Of a stretch of 64,000 nt of DNA, positions 45,609 through 53,169 are shown in pieces. The notes below the pieces were generated by a model, which was not told where the DNA came from, searched no databases, and saw nothing but the letters and a program-made list of their open reading frames with translations. Positions within the stretch are counted from its first letter, which is position 1; the number at the start of each line of letters is the position of its first letter. Source of the DNA: Halarsenatibacter silvermanii. GTDB taxonomy: Bacteria > Bacillota > Halanaerobiia > Halanaerobiales > Halarsenatibacteraceae. The stretch lies in contig NZ_FNGO01000004.1 of assembly GCF_900103135.1 (NCBI RefSeq), positions 1 through 64,000 of the forward strand, written 5' to 3'. The position numbers and the translations under genes are program-made.

Positions 45609-46562
45609 TCACAATTTTTTAGCAGCTCTCAATCGCGCACTCCTGGCCCTGGGATTTTTTTCAACCTCCTTTTCATCAGCCCTGACCGGGCTTTTAGTAA
45701 TTATTTCTAGCTCTTTTTCCTTTTCACATCGACATATGGGAAAATCCGGCGGACATGTGCATTCGCGGGCATGCTCTTTAAAACTATGTTTGACGATCCT
45801 GTCTTCTAAAGAATGAAAAGAGATGACGCAGACTCTACCTTCTCGAACAAGCAATCCTGGCAGCTTTTTCATTATTTTTTCCAGAGATTCCAGCTCTTTG
45901 TTTGTCGCAATTCTCAAAGCTTGAAATGTCCTGCGGGCAGGATGTCCTCCTTTTCTTCTGGCCGAAGCTGGAATAGCATCCTTAATAATTTCCACGAGTT
46001 CTTCAGTGGTTTCGATTTCCTGATCTTTCCGGCGCCTGCAGATGAATTCTGAAATTCTCTCTGCCCAGCGTTCTTCTCCGTATTCTTTTAATATTCTGCT
46101 GATCTCTTTTTTAGATCTATTATTGATGATATCAGCTGCGGTAATATTATTATCTCTATTCATTCTCATATCGAGAGGAGCTGGGCTGCTGTATGAAAAA
46201 CCTCGCTCGGGATTATCGATCTGAGGGGAAGAAACTCCCAGGTCGAACAATATTCCGTCTGCCCCTGCCAAACCTTTATCTCGAATTATATCCGGCAACT
46301 TTACGAAATTTTCGTGGAAAAACTCAGCATTTTTATGATCGGAAAATTTATCACGACAGAAATTAACAGCAGTTTTATCTCTATCTATTCCCAAAAACTG
46401 CCCCTTTTCTTCGTCCAGTTTATGCAAAATTTCACCCGCATGTCCTCCGCGGCCCAGGGTAGCATCTATGTAAATACCATCTTCTTTTATATTAAGATAA
46501 TTGACTGCTTTATCCAAAAGAACAGGAATATGATCTTGCTCTTTATTCCCCAAAATTTTCAC
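45609..46562 (-). CDS. rsmH: 16S rRNA m4C1402 methyltransferase
   Basis: SAM-dependent methylation of C1402 in 16S rRNA. The 317-residue product starts DHIPVLLDKAVNYL and has DATLGRGGHAGEIL, LFDLGVSSPQID, GHPARRTFQALRI and VISFHSLEDRIVK. Standard second gene of the cluster, 33 bp after mraZ. Confidence 0.96.
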   Translation of the reverse strand: MKILGNKEQDHIPVLLDKAVNYLNIKEDGIYIDATLGRGGHAGEILHKLDEEKGQFLGIDRDKTAVNFCRDKFSDHKNAEFFHENFVKLPDIIRDKGLAGADGILFDLGVSSPQIDNPERGFSYSSPAPLDMRMNRDNNITAADIINNRSKKEISRILKEYGEERWAERISEFICRRRKDQEIETTEELVEIIKDAIPASARRKGGHPARRTFQALRIATNKELESLEKIMKKLPGLLVREGRVCVISFHSLEDRIVKHSFKEHARECTCPPDFPICRCEKEKELEIITKSPVRADEKEVEKNPRARSARLRAAKKL

Positions 46563-46595
46563 TCCTTACCACGATCAAACTGGTCAGAATAAATT

Positions 46596-47027
46596 TTAAA
46601 TCTCAAGCCCCTCAAGAGTAGCAGCTATATCCTCATGTGATTCTTCGGCATCCTGCAAAAAGTCCTCCCAGCGGTCACTGGCCCAGAGTTCAATTCTGCG
46701 GCCTATTCCGGCGATAACAATATCCTCATCTAAATTTGCGTAATTGCGCAAATTCTGCGGAAGACTAATTCTTCCCTGACTATCGAAGGAGCATTCACTC
46801 GCACCGGATAAGAAAAATCTCGTAAAAGTTCTGGCATCTTTTTTGGTGAGGGGAAGAGAGTTGAGTTTTTCTTCTAGTTTTTTCCATTCAGGAGGTGGGT
46901 AAAGAAAAAGACAATTATCCAGCCCTCTGGTAATGACAAAACTGTCATCCAGAATTTCACGAAACTGGGCGGGCATAATTACCCGTCCTTTGCTGTCCAA
47001 TTTGTGATGATATTCTCCCATAAACAT
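46596..47027 (-). CDS. mraZ: transcriptional regulator MraZ
   Basis: AbrB-fold repressor of the division cluster, acting as a ring-shaped oligomer on its own promoter. The 143-residue product has two swapped-hairpin repeats, [19 protein letters not shown] and [20 protein letters not shown] matching operator lies directly upstream. Confidence 0.96.
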   Translation of the reverse strand: MFMGEYHHKLDSKGRVIMPAQFREILDDSFVITRGLDNCLFLYPPPEWKKLEEKLNSLPLTKKDARTFTRFFLSGASECSFDSQGRISLPQNLRNYANLDEDIVIAGIGRRIELWASDRWEDFLQDAEESHEDIAATLEGLEI

Positions 47028-47031
47028 AAGC

Positions 47032-47071
47032 TATCCACCCCTCCACTCCACAATTCACCACTTTTCACCAC
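47032..47071 (-). promoter_or_regulatory. MraZ operator: four direct repeats at 10-bp period
   Basis: Reading toward mraZ on the minus strand: GTGGTGAAAA, GTGGTGAATT, GTGGAGTGGA, GGGGTGGATA, four contiguous 10-bp units. GTGG repeats with 10-bp pitch are the known recognition pattern of MraZ. The last unit ends five bases before the mraZ start and doubles as its ribosome site, so binding could block initiation of transcription or translation. Confidence 0.75.
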
Positions 47072-47139
47072 TGCTTATTTTTAGTATTCTACAAAAAGAA
47101 AAAAACTCCTCTCTATCCAATAAACTTAAATAAAATATT

Positions 47140-47159
47140 CCCCTGTTAAAAAACAGGGG
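47140..47159 (-). terminator. intrinsic terminator after ddl
   Basis: An eight-pair stem CCCCTGTT / AACAGGGG with a four-base loop, followed on the minus strand by AATATTTTATTT. It separates the trpS-ddl unit from the mraZ cluster. Confidence 0.7.
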
Positions 47160-47225
47160 AAATGGCCGCAATCGCACGCATTGTAGGAGTTTTGATAGAA
47201 AACAGTAAAAAAGTTTGAGTTAATA

Positions 47226-48284
47226 TCAGTTCTTTAAAGTCGTGTAGAACAGGGTTTGAAGAAGTTTAACATAGTCAAGTCCGCTTTCCTGCCACATTTT
47301 AGGATACATACTTCTTTTGGTAAAACCCGGGATGGTATTTATCTCATTAATTAATACTTCATTTTCCCCGGAGGTCAAAAAGAAGTCTATTCTGGCAAAA
47401 CCTTTTCCTCCGAGATTACGAAATAAATCGCAGGAAAGCGAGCGTATATTTTCTTCAATTTCAGAACTTAATTCTGCCGGCGTAATTAATTCAGTTTCGT
47501 CAGTAAGGTATTTAGACTTATAATCATAAAAATCACCCGCGGGTATTATTTCTCCAGGAACAGAGGCTTTACATTCTTCATCTTCAGCTAAAACAGAGCA
47601 CTCGATCTCCCTGCCGGCAATAGATTCTTCGATCAAAACTCTATCGTCGTACTTTAAAGCTTTTTCCAAAGCCTGGTTTAGTTCATCAGCCGACCTGACT
47701 CTGCTTATACCAAGGCTGGAACCCTGCCGTGATGGCTTAACAAAACATGGATAGCCTGTTTTTTCTGAGACCTCCTCATCCAATCTTTTGCTTAGATCAT
47801 TATTTGCCGATATATTTTTCAAGTTGTTATAAGAAATATAATTAGCCTGAGGGAATCCTTGATTTTCTAAAATATTTTTTTGATAAATTTTGTCCATGCC
47901 GAGAACAGAAGTTGTAACATCGCAGCCTACATAAGGGATATCTGAAGTCTCCAAAAAACCCTGAATGGTTCCATCTTCTCCAAATGGACCGTGCAAAAGT
48001 GGAAAAGCTAAGTCAATTTTTTCATCAAAATTTTCTTTAATGCTCTGCCAGCTAGAAGAATACTTTTTTTCGTATTCCTCAGGGATCTCTTTTGTGTCGC
48101 TGTTTAAAATCTTTTTAGATAAAGCTTCACTGAGCCAAAAACCATTCCGGGTTATCGCTGTAGGATGAAACTCAAAATTATCCAGGCCTTCCTGCTGAGC
48201 GAAAACTGACCTGGCTGACATTATGGATACTTTATGTTCATGTGATTGGCCTCCAAACAACAGGCATACTTTAGTGAAATTCAA
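47226..48284 (-). CDS. ddl: D-alanine-D-alanine ligase
   Basis: ATP-grasp enzyme making the D-Ala-D-Ala used by MurF. The 352-residue product has LFGGQSHEHKVSIMSA, PLLHGPFGEDGTIQG, PCFVKPSRQGSSLGISR, and RIDFFL...INEINTIPGFT. Upstream of the division cluster rather than inside it, and behind a terminator, so separately controlled. Confidence 0.95.
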   Translation of the reverse strand: MNFTKVCLLFGGQSHEHKVSIMSARSVFAQQEGLDNFEFHPTAITRNGFWLSEALSKKILNSDTKEIPEEYEKKYSSSWQSIKENFDEKIDLAFPLLHGPFGEDGTIQGFLETSDIPYVGCDVTTSVLGMDKIYQKNILENQGFPQANYISYNNLKNISANNDLSKRLDEEVSEKTGYPCFVKPSRQGSSLGISRVRSADELNQALEKALKYDDRVLIEESIAGREIECSVLAEDEECKASVPGEIIPAGDFYDYKSKYLTDETELITPAELSSEIEENIRSLSCDLFRNLGGKGFARIDFFLTSGENEVLINEINTIPGFTKRSMYPKMWQESGLDYVKLLQTLFYTTLKN

Positions 48285-48310
48285 AACATTTTCCTCCCGG
48301 GCTGGATAAT

Positions 48311-49306
48311 TTAGAAATAATCTATTTCCATAACCTCTCTAACCTTCTCCATCGTTTTTTCAGCTTCTTTTCTGGCCTTTTTCGTTCCAGAATAAAGAAT
48401 CTCCTCGATCAGATCAGGATTATTTTTATATTTTTTCCTCCGTTCCCTCATCGGCTCCAAAAATTGATTAATTTTTTCAGCAAGCCTCTCCTTACAGGCA
48501 ACACATCCTATTTTTGCCTCGCGACAGCTTTCTCTAATCTCCTCGACCTCTTCTTCATTAAAAGCTTTGTGATACTCAAAAACAGGGCAGTCTTCTGGAT
48601 GGCCGGGATCATCGAGTCTGACACGAGCCGGATCGGTAACTGCCTGGCTGACCTTGTTTTTTACATTTTCCCGGGTATCTGAAAGAAAAATAGCGTTATT
48701 AAGGCTTTTGCTCATTTTAGCTTTTCCATCGAGACCGATAAGCCTGGGAAAATCACCGATTCTTGGTTCAGGTTCAGGAAATACTTCTCCGTAAAGATTG
48801 TTAAACTTCCTGACAATTTTTCGAGTCTGTTCGAGATGAGGAATTTGATCTTCTCCAACAGGAACCAGATCAGCACGACAAAACGTGATATCTGCAGCCT
48901 GACTTACCGGATAGCCAAGAAAACCATATGTCATTTCTTCGTAATTGTGCTGTTCTGCCTCGGCCTTGACAGTAGGATTTCTTTCCAGCTGATTAACGGT
49001 TACCAGCATGGAATAAATAACTGTTAGTTCAGCAATTTGAGGAATCATCGATTGAACACATATAGTGACATTTTCAGGATCGATACCTGCAGCCAGATAA
49101 TCCTCTGTCACCTGCATCACATCTTTTTCCAGCATTTCAGGCTCGTCGAAATTTGTTGTCAAAGCCTGTACATCTGCAATTATTATAAAAGTTTCGTATT
49201 CTTCTGATAGTTTAATTCTATTCTCCAAACTCCCAACATAATGGCCCAGATGAAGTTTTCCTGTTGGTCGATCACCGGTCAAAATTCTGCCTTTTTTTTC
49301 AGACAT
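48311..49306 (-). CDS. trpS: tryptophanyl-tRNA synthetase
   Basis: Class I synthetase; the 331-residue product has HLGHYVG (HIGH-type) and KMSKSLNNA (KMSKS). Starts behind AAGGAGAG. No T-box leader is seen upstream; the space holds a 65-bp transposed element. Confidence 0.96.
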   Translation of the reverse strand: MSEKKGRILTGDRPTGKLHLGHYVGSLENRIKLSEEYETFIIIADVQALTTNFDEPEMLEKDVMQVTEDYLAAGIDPENVTICVQSMIPQIAELTVIYSMLVTVNQLERNPTVKAEAEQHNYEEMTYGFLGYPVSQAADITFCRADLVPVGEDQIPHLEQTRKIVRKFNNLYGEVFPEPEPRIGDFPRLIGLDGKAKMSKSLNNAIFLSDTRENVKNKVSQAVTDPARVRLDDPGHPEDCPVFEYHKAFNEEEVEEIRESCREAKIGCVACKERLAEKINQFLEPMRERRKKYKNNPDLIEEILYSGTKKARKEAEKTMEKVREVMEIDYF

Positions 49307-49343
49307 CTTAACTCTCCTTTCTTAATTAGGATCTTCTTAATTC

Positions 49344-49408
49344 GGATCTTCTTGTCTTCGGTTGGTTAATAGGTGTGTAAAACCTCATTTATTTGTACTG
49401 GAAGATCC
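49344..49408. mobile_element. 65-bp miniature inverted-repeat element, copy C
   Basis: Starts GGATCTTCTTGTCTTC and ends GGAAGATCC; flanks are a perfect 8-bp duplication CTTAATTC at 49336-49343 and 49409-49416. Most of its length matches the left end of the 322-bp copy at 56891 (shared AGGTGTGTAAAA and CCTCATTTA). Just outside, 49321-49343 reads CTTAATTA-GGATCTT-CTTAATTC, which could be a footprint of an earlier insertion at the same spot. It lies in the trpS-perR divergent gap. Confidence 0.85.
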
Positions 49409-49443
49409 CTTAATTCATATTTTTGAATTTTTCATAATATAAT

Positions 49444-49480
49444 TTGCAGTCAGCATGTATTACTGTTATAATACTAATAG
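49444..49480 (+). promoter_or_regulatory. perR-like gene promoter with overlapping PerR-box-like operator
   Basis: TTGCAG (49444-49449), 17-base spacer, TATAAT (49467-49472). The -10 is embedded in TTATAATACTAATAG (49466-49480), whose left half is identical to the PerR box TTATAAT-N-ATTATAA and whose right half matches four of seven. A second CATTATAA half-site lies at 49488-49495. Autoregulation is inferred. Confidence 0.5.
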
Positions 49481-49523
49481 CAATAACCATTATAAATTTT
49501 TTTAACGTTGGGGGGTAACCATA

Positions 49524-49910
49524 ATGCCCAAAAATACTCGTATGACAAAACAGAGGAAAGCTATTCTGGAAGTTTTGAAAAATACCGACTCTCATCCTAC
49601 TGCTGATGAAATTTATGAGGAAGTAAAGAAAGAAATCCCCAATATCAGTCTGGGAACAATTTATCGTAACCTCAATGTATTAGAAGAGATGGATGAGATT
49701 ATGGTTCTTGATTATGGTAGCACTCACAGTAGATTTGACGGCTGTTCAAAAAATCATTATCACTTTCACTGCAGCGAATGCGAAGAAATTTATGATCTCG
49801 ATATGAAAGTACAGGATGAATTAAATTCCAGTGTCGAAGATAACTTTCCTTTTGAAGTCAACAAGCACAGGCTGGAATTTTACGGACTCTGCCCTGATTG
49901 TCAGAAGTAA
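49524..49910 (+). CDS. perR: Fur family regulator, PerR-like
   Basis: Metal-dependent repressor of 128 residues with the Fur winged helix (HPTADEIYEEVKKEIPNISLGTIYRNLNVLEE) and zinc cysteines in HCSECEE and CPDCQK. SRFDGC-SKNHYHFHC carries Asp at the place where PerR has its regulatory Asp, favouring PerR over Fur or Zur; peroxide sensing would then be by metal-catalysed His oxidation. The gene is alone on the plus strand, convergent with an AhpD-like/RNase HI gene. Confidence 0.85.
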   Translation: MPKNTRMTKQRKAILEVLKNTDSHPTADEIYEEVKKEIPNISLGTIYRNLNVLEEMDEIMVLDYGSTHSRFDGCSKNHYHFHCSECEEIYDLDMKVQDELNSSVEDNFPFEVNKHRLEFYGLCPDCQK

Positions 49911-49935
49911 GGCAATTTTGTGCTTCGTCCCGACA

Positions 49936-49961
49936 AATCCTCGCTTAAAGAAGCGGGGATT
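49936..49961. terminator. bidirectional terminator between perR and the RNase HI fusion gene
   Basis: AATCCTCGCTT and AAGCGGGGATT form an eleven-pair stem (one G-T) with loop AAAG; T-runs follow on the plus strand (TTTTTATTTTT) and an A-rich stretch precedes, so it can serve both convergent genes. Confidence 0.75.
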
Positions 49962-49963
49962 TT

Positions 49964-50779
49964 TTATTTTTCTCCCTTGAGTTCAGATTGAGGAATAGCT
50001 TTCTTGGCCAGCTCATCAGCTCTATTGTTAAGCTCATTGTCAGCATGCGCTTTTACCTTGTTAACAGACAGATCATACTTGTGCCGCAGATTCTCAAGCT
50101 CAAGCCATAGATCCTTGTTCTTGACCTCATTGCCAGAAGAAGTGCTCCAGCCATTTTCCTTCCAGTTATCCAGCCATTTAACAAGTCCTTTAACCACATA
50201 ATTGGAATCGCTATATAGAGCAATGCTGCTGCCATGCTCAAAGCTTTTCAAACCTTCGATTACCGCCCTGAGCTCCATTCTATTATTCGTGGTTTCATCT
50301 ACCCCTCCGGATATAGCCTCTTTTTCTTCCCCTTCTTGCATTATTATGGCTGCAAATCCGCCGGGACCTGGATTATCCTGACAGGCGCCGTCTGTATATA
50401 TCTCATAACTGCCCGCTCTTTTCGATTCATCAGTATTAGACTTCAATTCATCCCAGTAATTAACTGCCCTCCTTAGATGGGGTATAACTACCGAGCCGCC
50501 TGTAATCAGACTGATGCTGAAGATCTCTCCCAGCTCTTTTTCAGTTACCTCTAAATTATGTAATTCATTAATATGATATCTCACGCAGTCATCACAGTTT
50601 AAAATCAAGGAAGCAAGAAGTCCCATCATCTCTTTAGTTTTTCTATCCAGCTCGCCTTCCTCATAAACCTTTTTATCCAGATTAAAAAATCTCTTTATCT
50701 GTAAATTATCAATATCCATAATTCTCTCATCCATTTTCTCTCTAAATTCAAAAAAACATTCTTCATTAAATTCCCTCAA
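49964..50779 (-). CDS. AhpD-like (CMD) domain fused to RNase HI
   Basis: A 271-residue two-domain protein. Residues about 25-110 look like an AhpD/carboxymuconolactone-decarboxylase domain with C62-D-D-C65-xxx-H69, the redox-active CxxC...H pattern. Residues 124-262 are RNase HI with all active-site residues: D130 (YTDGACQDNPGPGG), E169 (MELRA), D191 (YSDSNYV), H245 and D255 (KAHADNELNNRADE). TTG start at 50779 behind AGGAGGAGG. RNase HI removes RNA from RNA-DNA hybrids; what the redox domain adds is unknown. I do not know of this fusion as a described family. Confidence 0.85.
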   Translation of the reverse strand: MREFNEECFFEFREKMDERIMDIDNLQIKRFFNLDKKVYEEGELDRKTKEMMGLLASLILNCDDCVRYHINELHNLEVTEKELGEIFSISLITGGSVVIPHLRRAVNYWDELKSNTDESKRAGSYEIYTDGACQDNPGPGGFAAIIMQEGEEKEAISGGVDETTNNRMELRAVIEGLKSFEHGSSIALYSDSNYVVKGLVKWLDNWKENGWSTSSGNEVKNKDLWLELENLRHKYDLSVNKVKAHADNELNNRADELAKKAIPQSELKGEK

Positions 50780-50819
50780 AGTTACGACCTCCTCCTGCCA
50801 AAAATCCAATCTAAATAGC

Positions 50820-50848
50820 ATATTATCAAATAAACATTTAAAATACAA
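50820..50848 (-). promoter_or_regulatory. sigma-A-type promoter for the RNase HI fusion gene
   Basis: Minus strand TTGTAT (50848-50843), 17-base spacer, TAATAT (50825-50820), about 35 bases upstream of the TTG start. A tandem AACTGCTGT repeat lies just upstream (50855-50873). Confidence 0.5.
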
Positions 50849-50925
50849 TCTTTTAACTGCTGTAACTGCTGTCTTTTCAAATTAATTTACTAACTTTTGA
50901 ATAAAAAATTCTAATCAAACAAAAA

Positions 50926-51001
50926 TGGCTCCCCGAGCAGGATTCGAACCTGCGACTCAGTGGTTAACAGCCACTTGCTCTACCAGCTGAGCTATCGGGG
51001 A
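50926..51001 (-). tRNA. tRNA-Asn (GTT)
   Basis: Complete cloverleaf on the minus strand: acceptor TCCCCGA/TCGGGGA, GCTC D-stem, anticodon GTT in GCTGTTAACC, GGTTCGAATCC T-arm, discriminator G and encoded CCA. Last gene of the stable-RNA operon; a T-run follows the CCA. Confidence 0.97.
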
Positions 51002-51019
51002 GCGAAAATAAAAATTATT

Positions 51020-51136
51020 ATCCGGCAACGACCTACTCTCCCACAGAGTCGCCTCTGCAGTACCATAGGCGCTGGAGGACTTAACTGCTGTGTTCAGAAT
51101 GGTAACAGGTGTTTCCCCTCCGCTTTTGTCACCGGA
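51020..51136 (-). rRNA. rrf: 5S ribosomal RNA
   Basis: About 117 nt on the minus strand from TCCGGTGAC to GTTGCCGGA, which pair as helix I. Conserved internal GAACACAGCAGTTAAG and GGGAGAGTAGGTCG are present. It lies 35 bp after tRNA-Ala and 18 bp before tRNA-Asn; no 23S gene precedes it. Confidence 0.96.
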
Positions 51137-51171
51137 AATAGCAAAATTTATTTTAAAAATTTATTTCTAAT

Positions 51172-51247
51172 TGGTGGAGGTAAGCGGATTCGAACCGCTG
51201 ACCTCCTGCTTGCAAGGCAGGCGCTCTCCCAGCTGAGCTATACCCCC
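51172..51247 (-). tRNA. tRNA-Ala (TGC)
   Basis: Minus-strand cloverleaf with acceptor GGGGGTA/TACCTCC (one G-T), anticodon TGC within CCTTGCAAGG, discriminator A and CCA. In most bacteria tRNA-Ile(GAT) and tRNA-Ala(TGC) lie together in the 16S-23S spacer, as the pair does here without the rRNAs. Confidence 0.97.
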
Positions 51248-51250
51248 AAA

Positions 51251-51328
<78 letters not shown>

Positions 51329-51362
51329 AAAATCCTTAAATTCTATCTTCAATCCACAATCA

Positions 51363-51391
51363 ATTTTAGCATTTTAACTATCATCTGTCAA
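51363..51391 (-). promoter_or_regulatory. stable-RNA promoter P2
   Basis: Minus strand TTGACA (51391-51386), 17-base spacer, TAAAAT (51368-51363); transcription would begin about 28 bases before tRNA-Ile. Confidence 0.75.
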
Positions 51392-51486
51392 GAGCTAATC
51401 TGTCATTTGTTTTCCAAACTTTTCTTATCTGCTTCTCGAGCAGAAAACAATTTAAAAAAGAGTTCCTTTCCCGCTCGACGATTAAT

Positions 51487-51515
51487 AGAATACCATTCAA
51501 AGACTTACATGTCAA
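51487..51515 (-). promoter_or_regulatory. stable-RNA promoter P1
   Basis: Minus strand TTGACA (51515-51510), 17-base spacer, TATTCT (51492-51487). Two tandem consensus -35 promoters about 120 bp apart are typical of rrn operons. A hairpin (CTGCTCGAGAAGCAG) lies between P1 and P2. Confidence 0.7.
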
Positions 51516-51534
51516 GCCTTATAGCAATTTTTTT

Positions 51535-52623
51535 TTAGATCTTCTTAATCCTAAACCCTTTCTCTATTAAGCCTCCCCCCACCACTAAATCCTCGCGATA
51601 AAAAACGGCGGATTGGCCGGGAGCAACTGCTCTGACAGGTTCCTGGAAAAATACTATGGCCTGATCTGAAGATACTGGCTCAATTATAGATTTTACGGGA
51701 TCAGCATTATATCTTACTTTTAGATCAGCCTTTAAATACTGGGGGGGCTTCTGAAATGGTATCCAGTTTAATTTTTTAACTTTTAAACCTTTGAAGTTGA
51801 GCTCGCTTCGAGGTCCCACTATCAGGGCATTATTGTCACTATCTATTTCAACCACATAAACAGGATGATCAAGAGAAATACCAAGGCCTCTACGCTGCCC
51901 GATCGTGTAATTATAAAGACCCTCATGCTCTCCTATTTTTTCGCCATCGACATAATAAATTGGTCCTGTTTTTCCAGGTTCAGAAAAATATCTTTCCAGG
52001 AACTTCTTATAATCATCATCAGGTACAAAACAAATTTCCTGGCTGTCAGGTTTATCAGATACTGGAAGATCAAACTTTTGAGCCAGCTCTCTAACCTGAC
52101 CCTTTTCATAATTTCCCAGAGGAAATAAAGATCTTTTTAGCTGTTTTTGATCCAGCCGATATAGCATATAACTTTGATCTTTATCCAGCGATTTGCCTTT
52201 TTTTAACAGAATTCTATCTCCGGAATTGGATTTTGCCTTCAAAGCATAATGACCGGTTGCCAGATACTGGCAGCCGGCTTCCCGGGAACGACGTAAAAGC
52301 TCAAAAAACTTCAACTCCTCGTTGCAGACAACACAGGGGTTGGGAGTCCTACCGCTGGTATATTCTTTCACAAAATTATTTATAACTCTCTCAGAAAACT
52401 CTTTTTTAAAATTAAAGCTGTAATGAGGAATATTCAGAGCTGCCGCAACTTTTTTGGCATCCGAAATTGCGCAGCAGCTCCCCTCCTGTTCATGGCTCTC
52501 TTTCACAAAATCAGGAACGATTTTCATAGTAGCACCGATAACATCAAAGCCTTTTTCATCTAAAATAGCGGCGGTGACAGAACTATCAACACCGCCGCTC
52601 ATAGCTACCATAACTTTTGTCAT
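51535..52623 (-). CDS. mnmA: tRNA-specific 2-thiouridylase
   Basis: Thiolates U34 of tRNA Lys, Glu and Gln using sulfur from IscS. The 362-residue product has the PP-loop SGGVDSSV, the catalytic cysteines in NPCVVCN and SQEICFVPDDDY, and a C-terminal beta barrel. It is the last gene of iscR-iscS-iscU-mnmA, which supplies its sulfur donor. Confidence 0.96.
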   Translation of the reverse strand: MTKVMVAMSGGVDSSVTAAILDEKGFDVIGATMKIVPDFVKESHEQEGSCCAISDAKKVAAALNIPHYSFNFKKEFSERVINNFVKEYTSGRTPNPCVVCNEELKFFELLRRSREAGCQYLATGHYALKAKSNSGDRILLKKGKSLDKDQSYMLYRLDQKQLKRSLFPLGNYEKGQVRELAQKFDLPVSDKPDSQEICFVPDDDYKKFLERYFSEPGKTGPIYYVDGEKIGEHEGLYNYTIGQRRGLGISLDHPVYVVEIDSDNNALIVGPRSELNFKGLKVKKLNWIPFQKPPQYLKADLKVRYNADPVKSIIEPVSSDQAIVFFQEPVRAVAPGQSAVFYREDLVVGGGLIEKGFRIKKI

Positions 52624-52662
52624 TTAATCACCCGCCGCCTTATATACCAAAGTTTGTAAAAA

Positions 52663-53097
52663 TTATTCCGCCACCTTTTCGTCCTGCTGCAGTTCCTCAG
52701 CATGATCGACATGTCCTGCTCCTGACTGTTTTTCTGGATCTCTGTACTTTTCGATAGCATCCTTGACAGCATCTGCCGCAAGGTTAGAACAATGCATCTT
52801 GGCAGGGGGAAGACCGTCCAGAGATTCAGCAATCTCCTCGTTGGAGATTTCCTCAGCCTCGTCTAAGGTTTTATTCATGACGAGTTCGGTAACCATACTG
52901 CTGGTTGCTACAGCAGCTCCACAACCAAAAGTGTTGAACTTTATATCGGTGATTTTCTCCTCATCATCGATATTCATATAGATCTTCATGATGTCTCCAC
53001 AGGTCGGATTCCCCACTTCTCCTATTAGATCAGCGTCTTCTATTTTACCCATGTTCCGGGGGTTTTGAAAATGATCCATAACTTTATCAGAATACAT
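52663..53097 (-). CDS. iscU: iron-sulfur cluster scaffold IscU/NifU
   Basis: Scaffold on which Fe-S clusters are built. The 144-residue product has the three ligand cysteines in NPTCGD, FGCGAA and HCSNLA. The C-terminal 20 residues are an acidic, His-containing tail. It is 72 bp downstream of iscS. Confidence 0.95.
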   Translation of the reverse strand: MYSDKVMDHFQNPRNMGKIEDADLIGEVGNPTCGDIMKIYMNIDDEEKITDIKFNTFGCGAAVATSSMVTELVMNKTLDEAEEISNEEIAESLDGLPPAKMHCSNLAADAVKDAIEKYRDPEKQSGAGHVDHAEELQQDEKVAE

Positions 53098-53169
53098 TTT
53101 ATCATCTCCCGAAGATTTGACTGGATGTTATATATTCCACTACAAAACTCACTCTTTTATGAGTAATAT

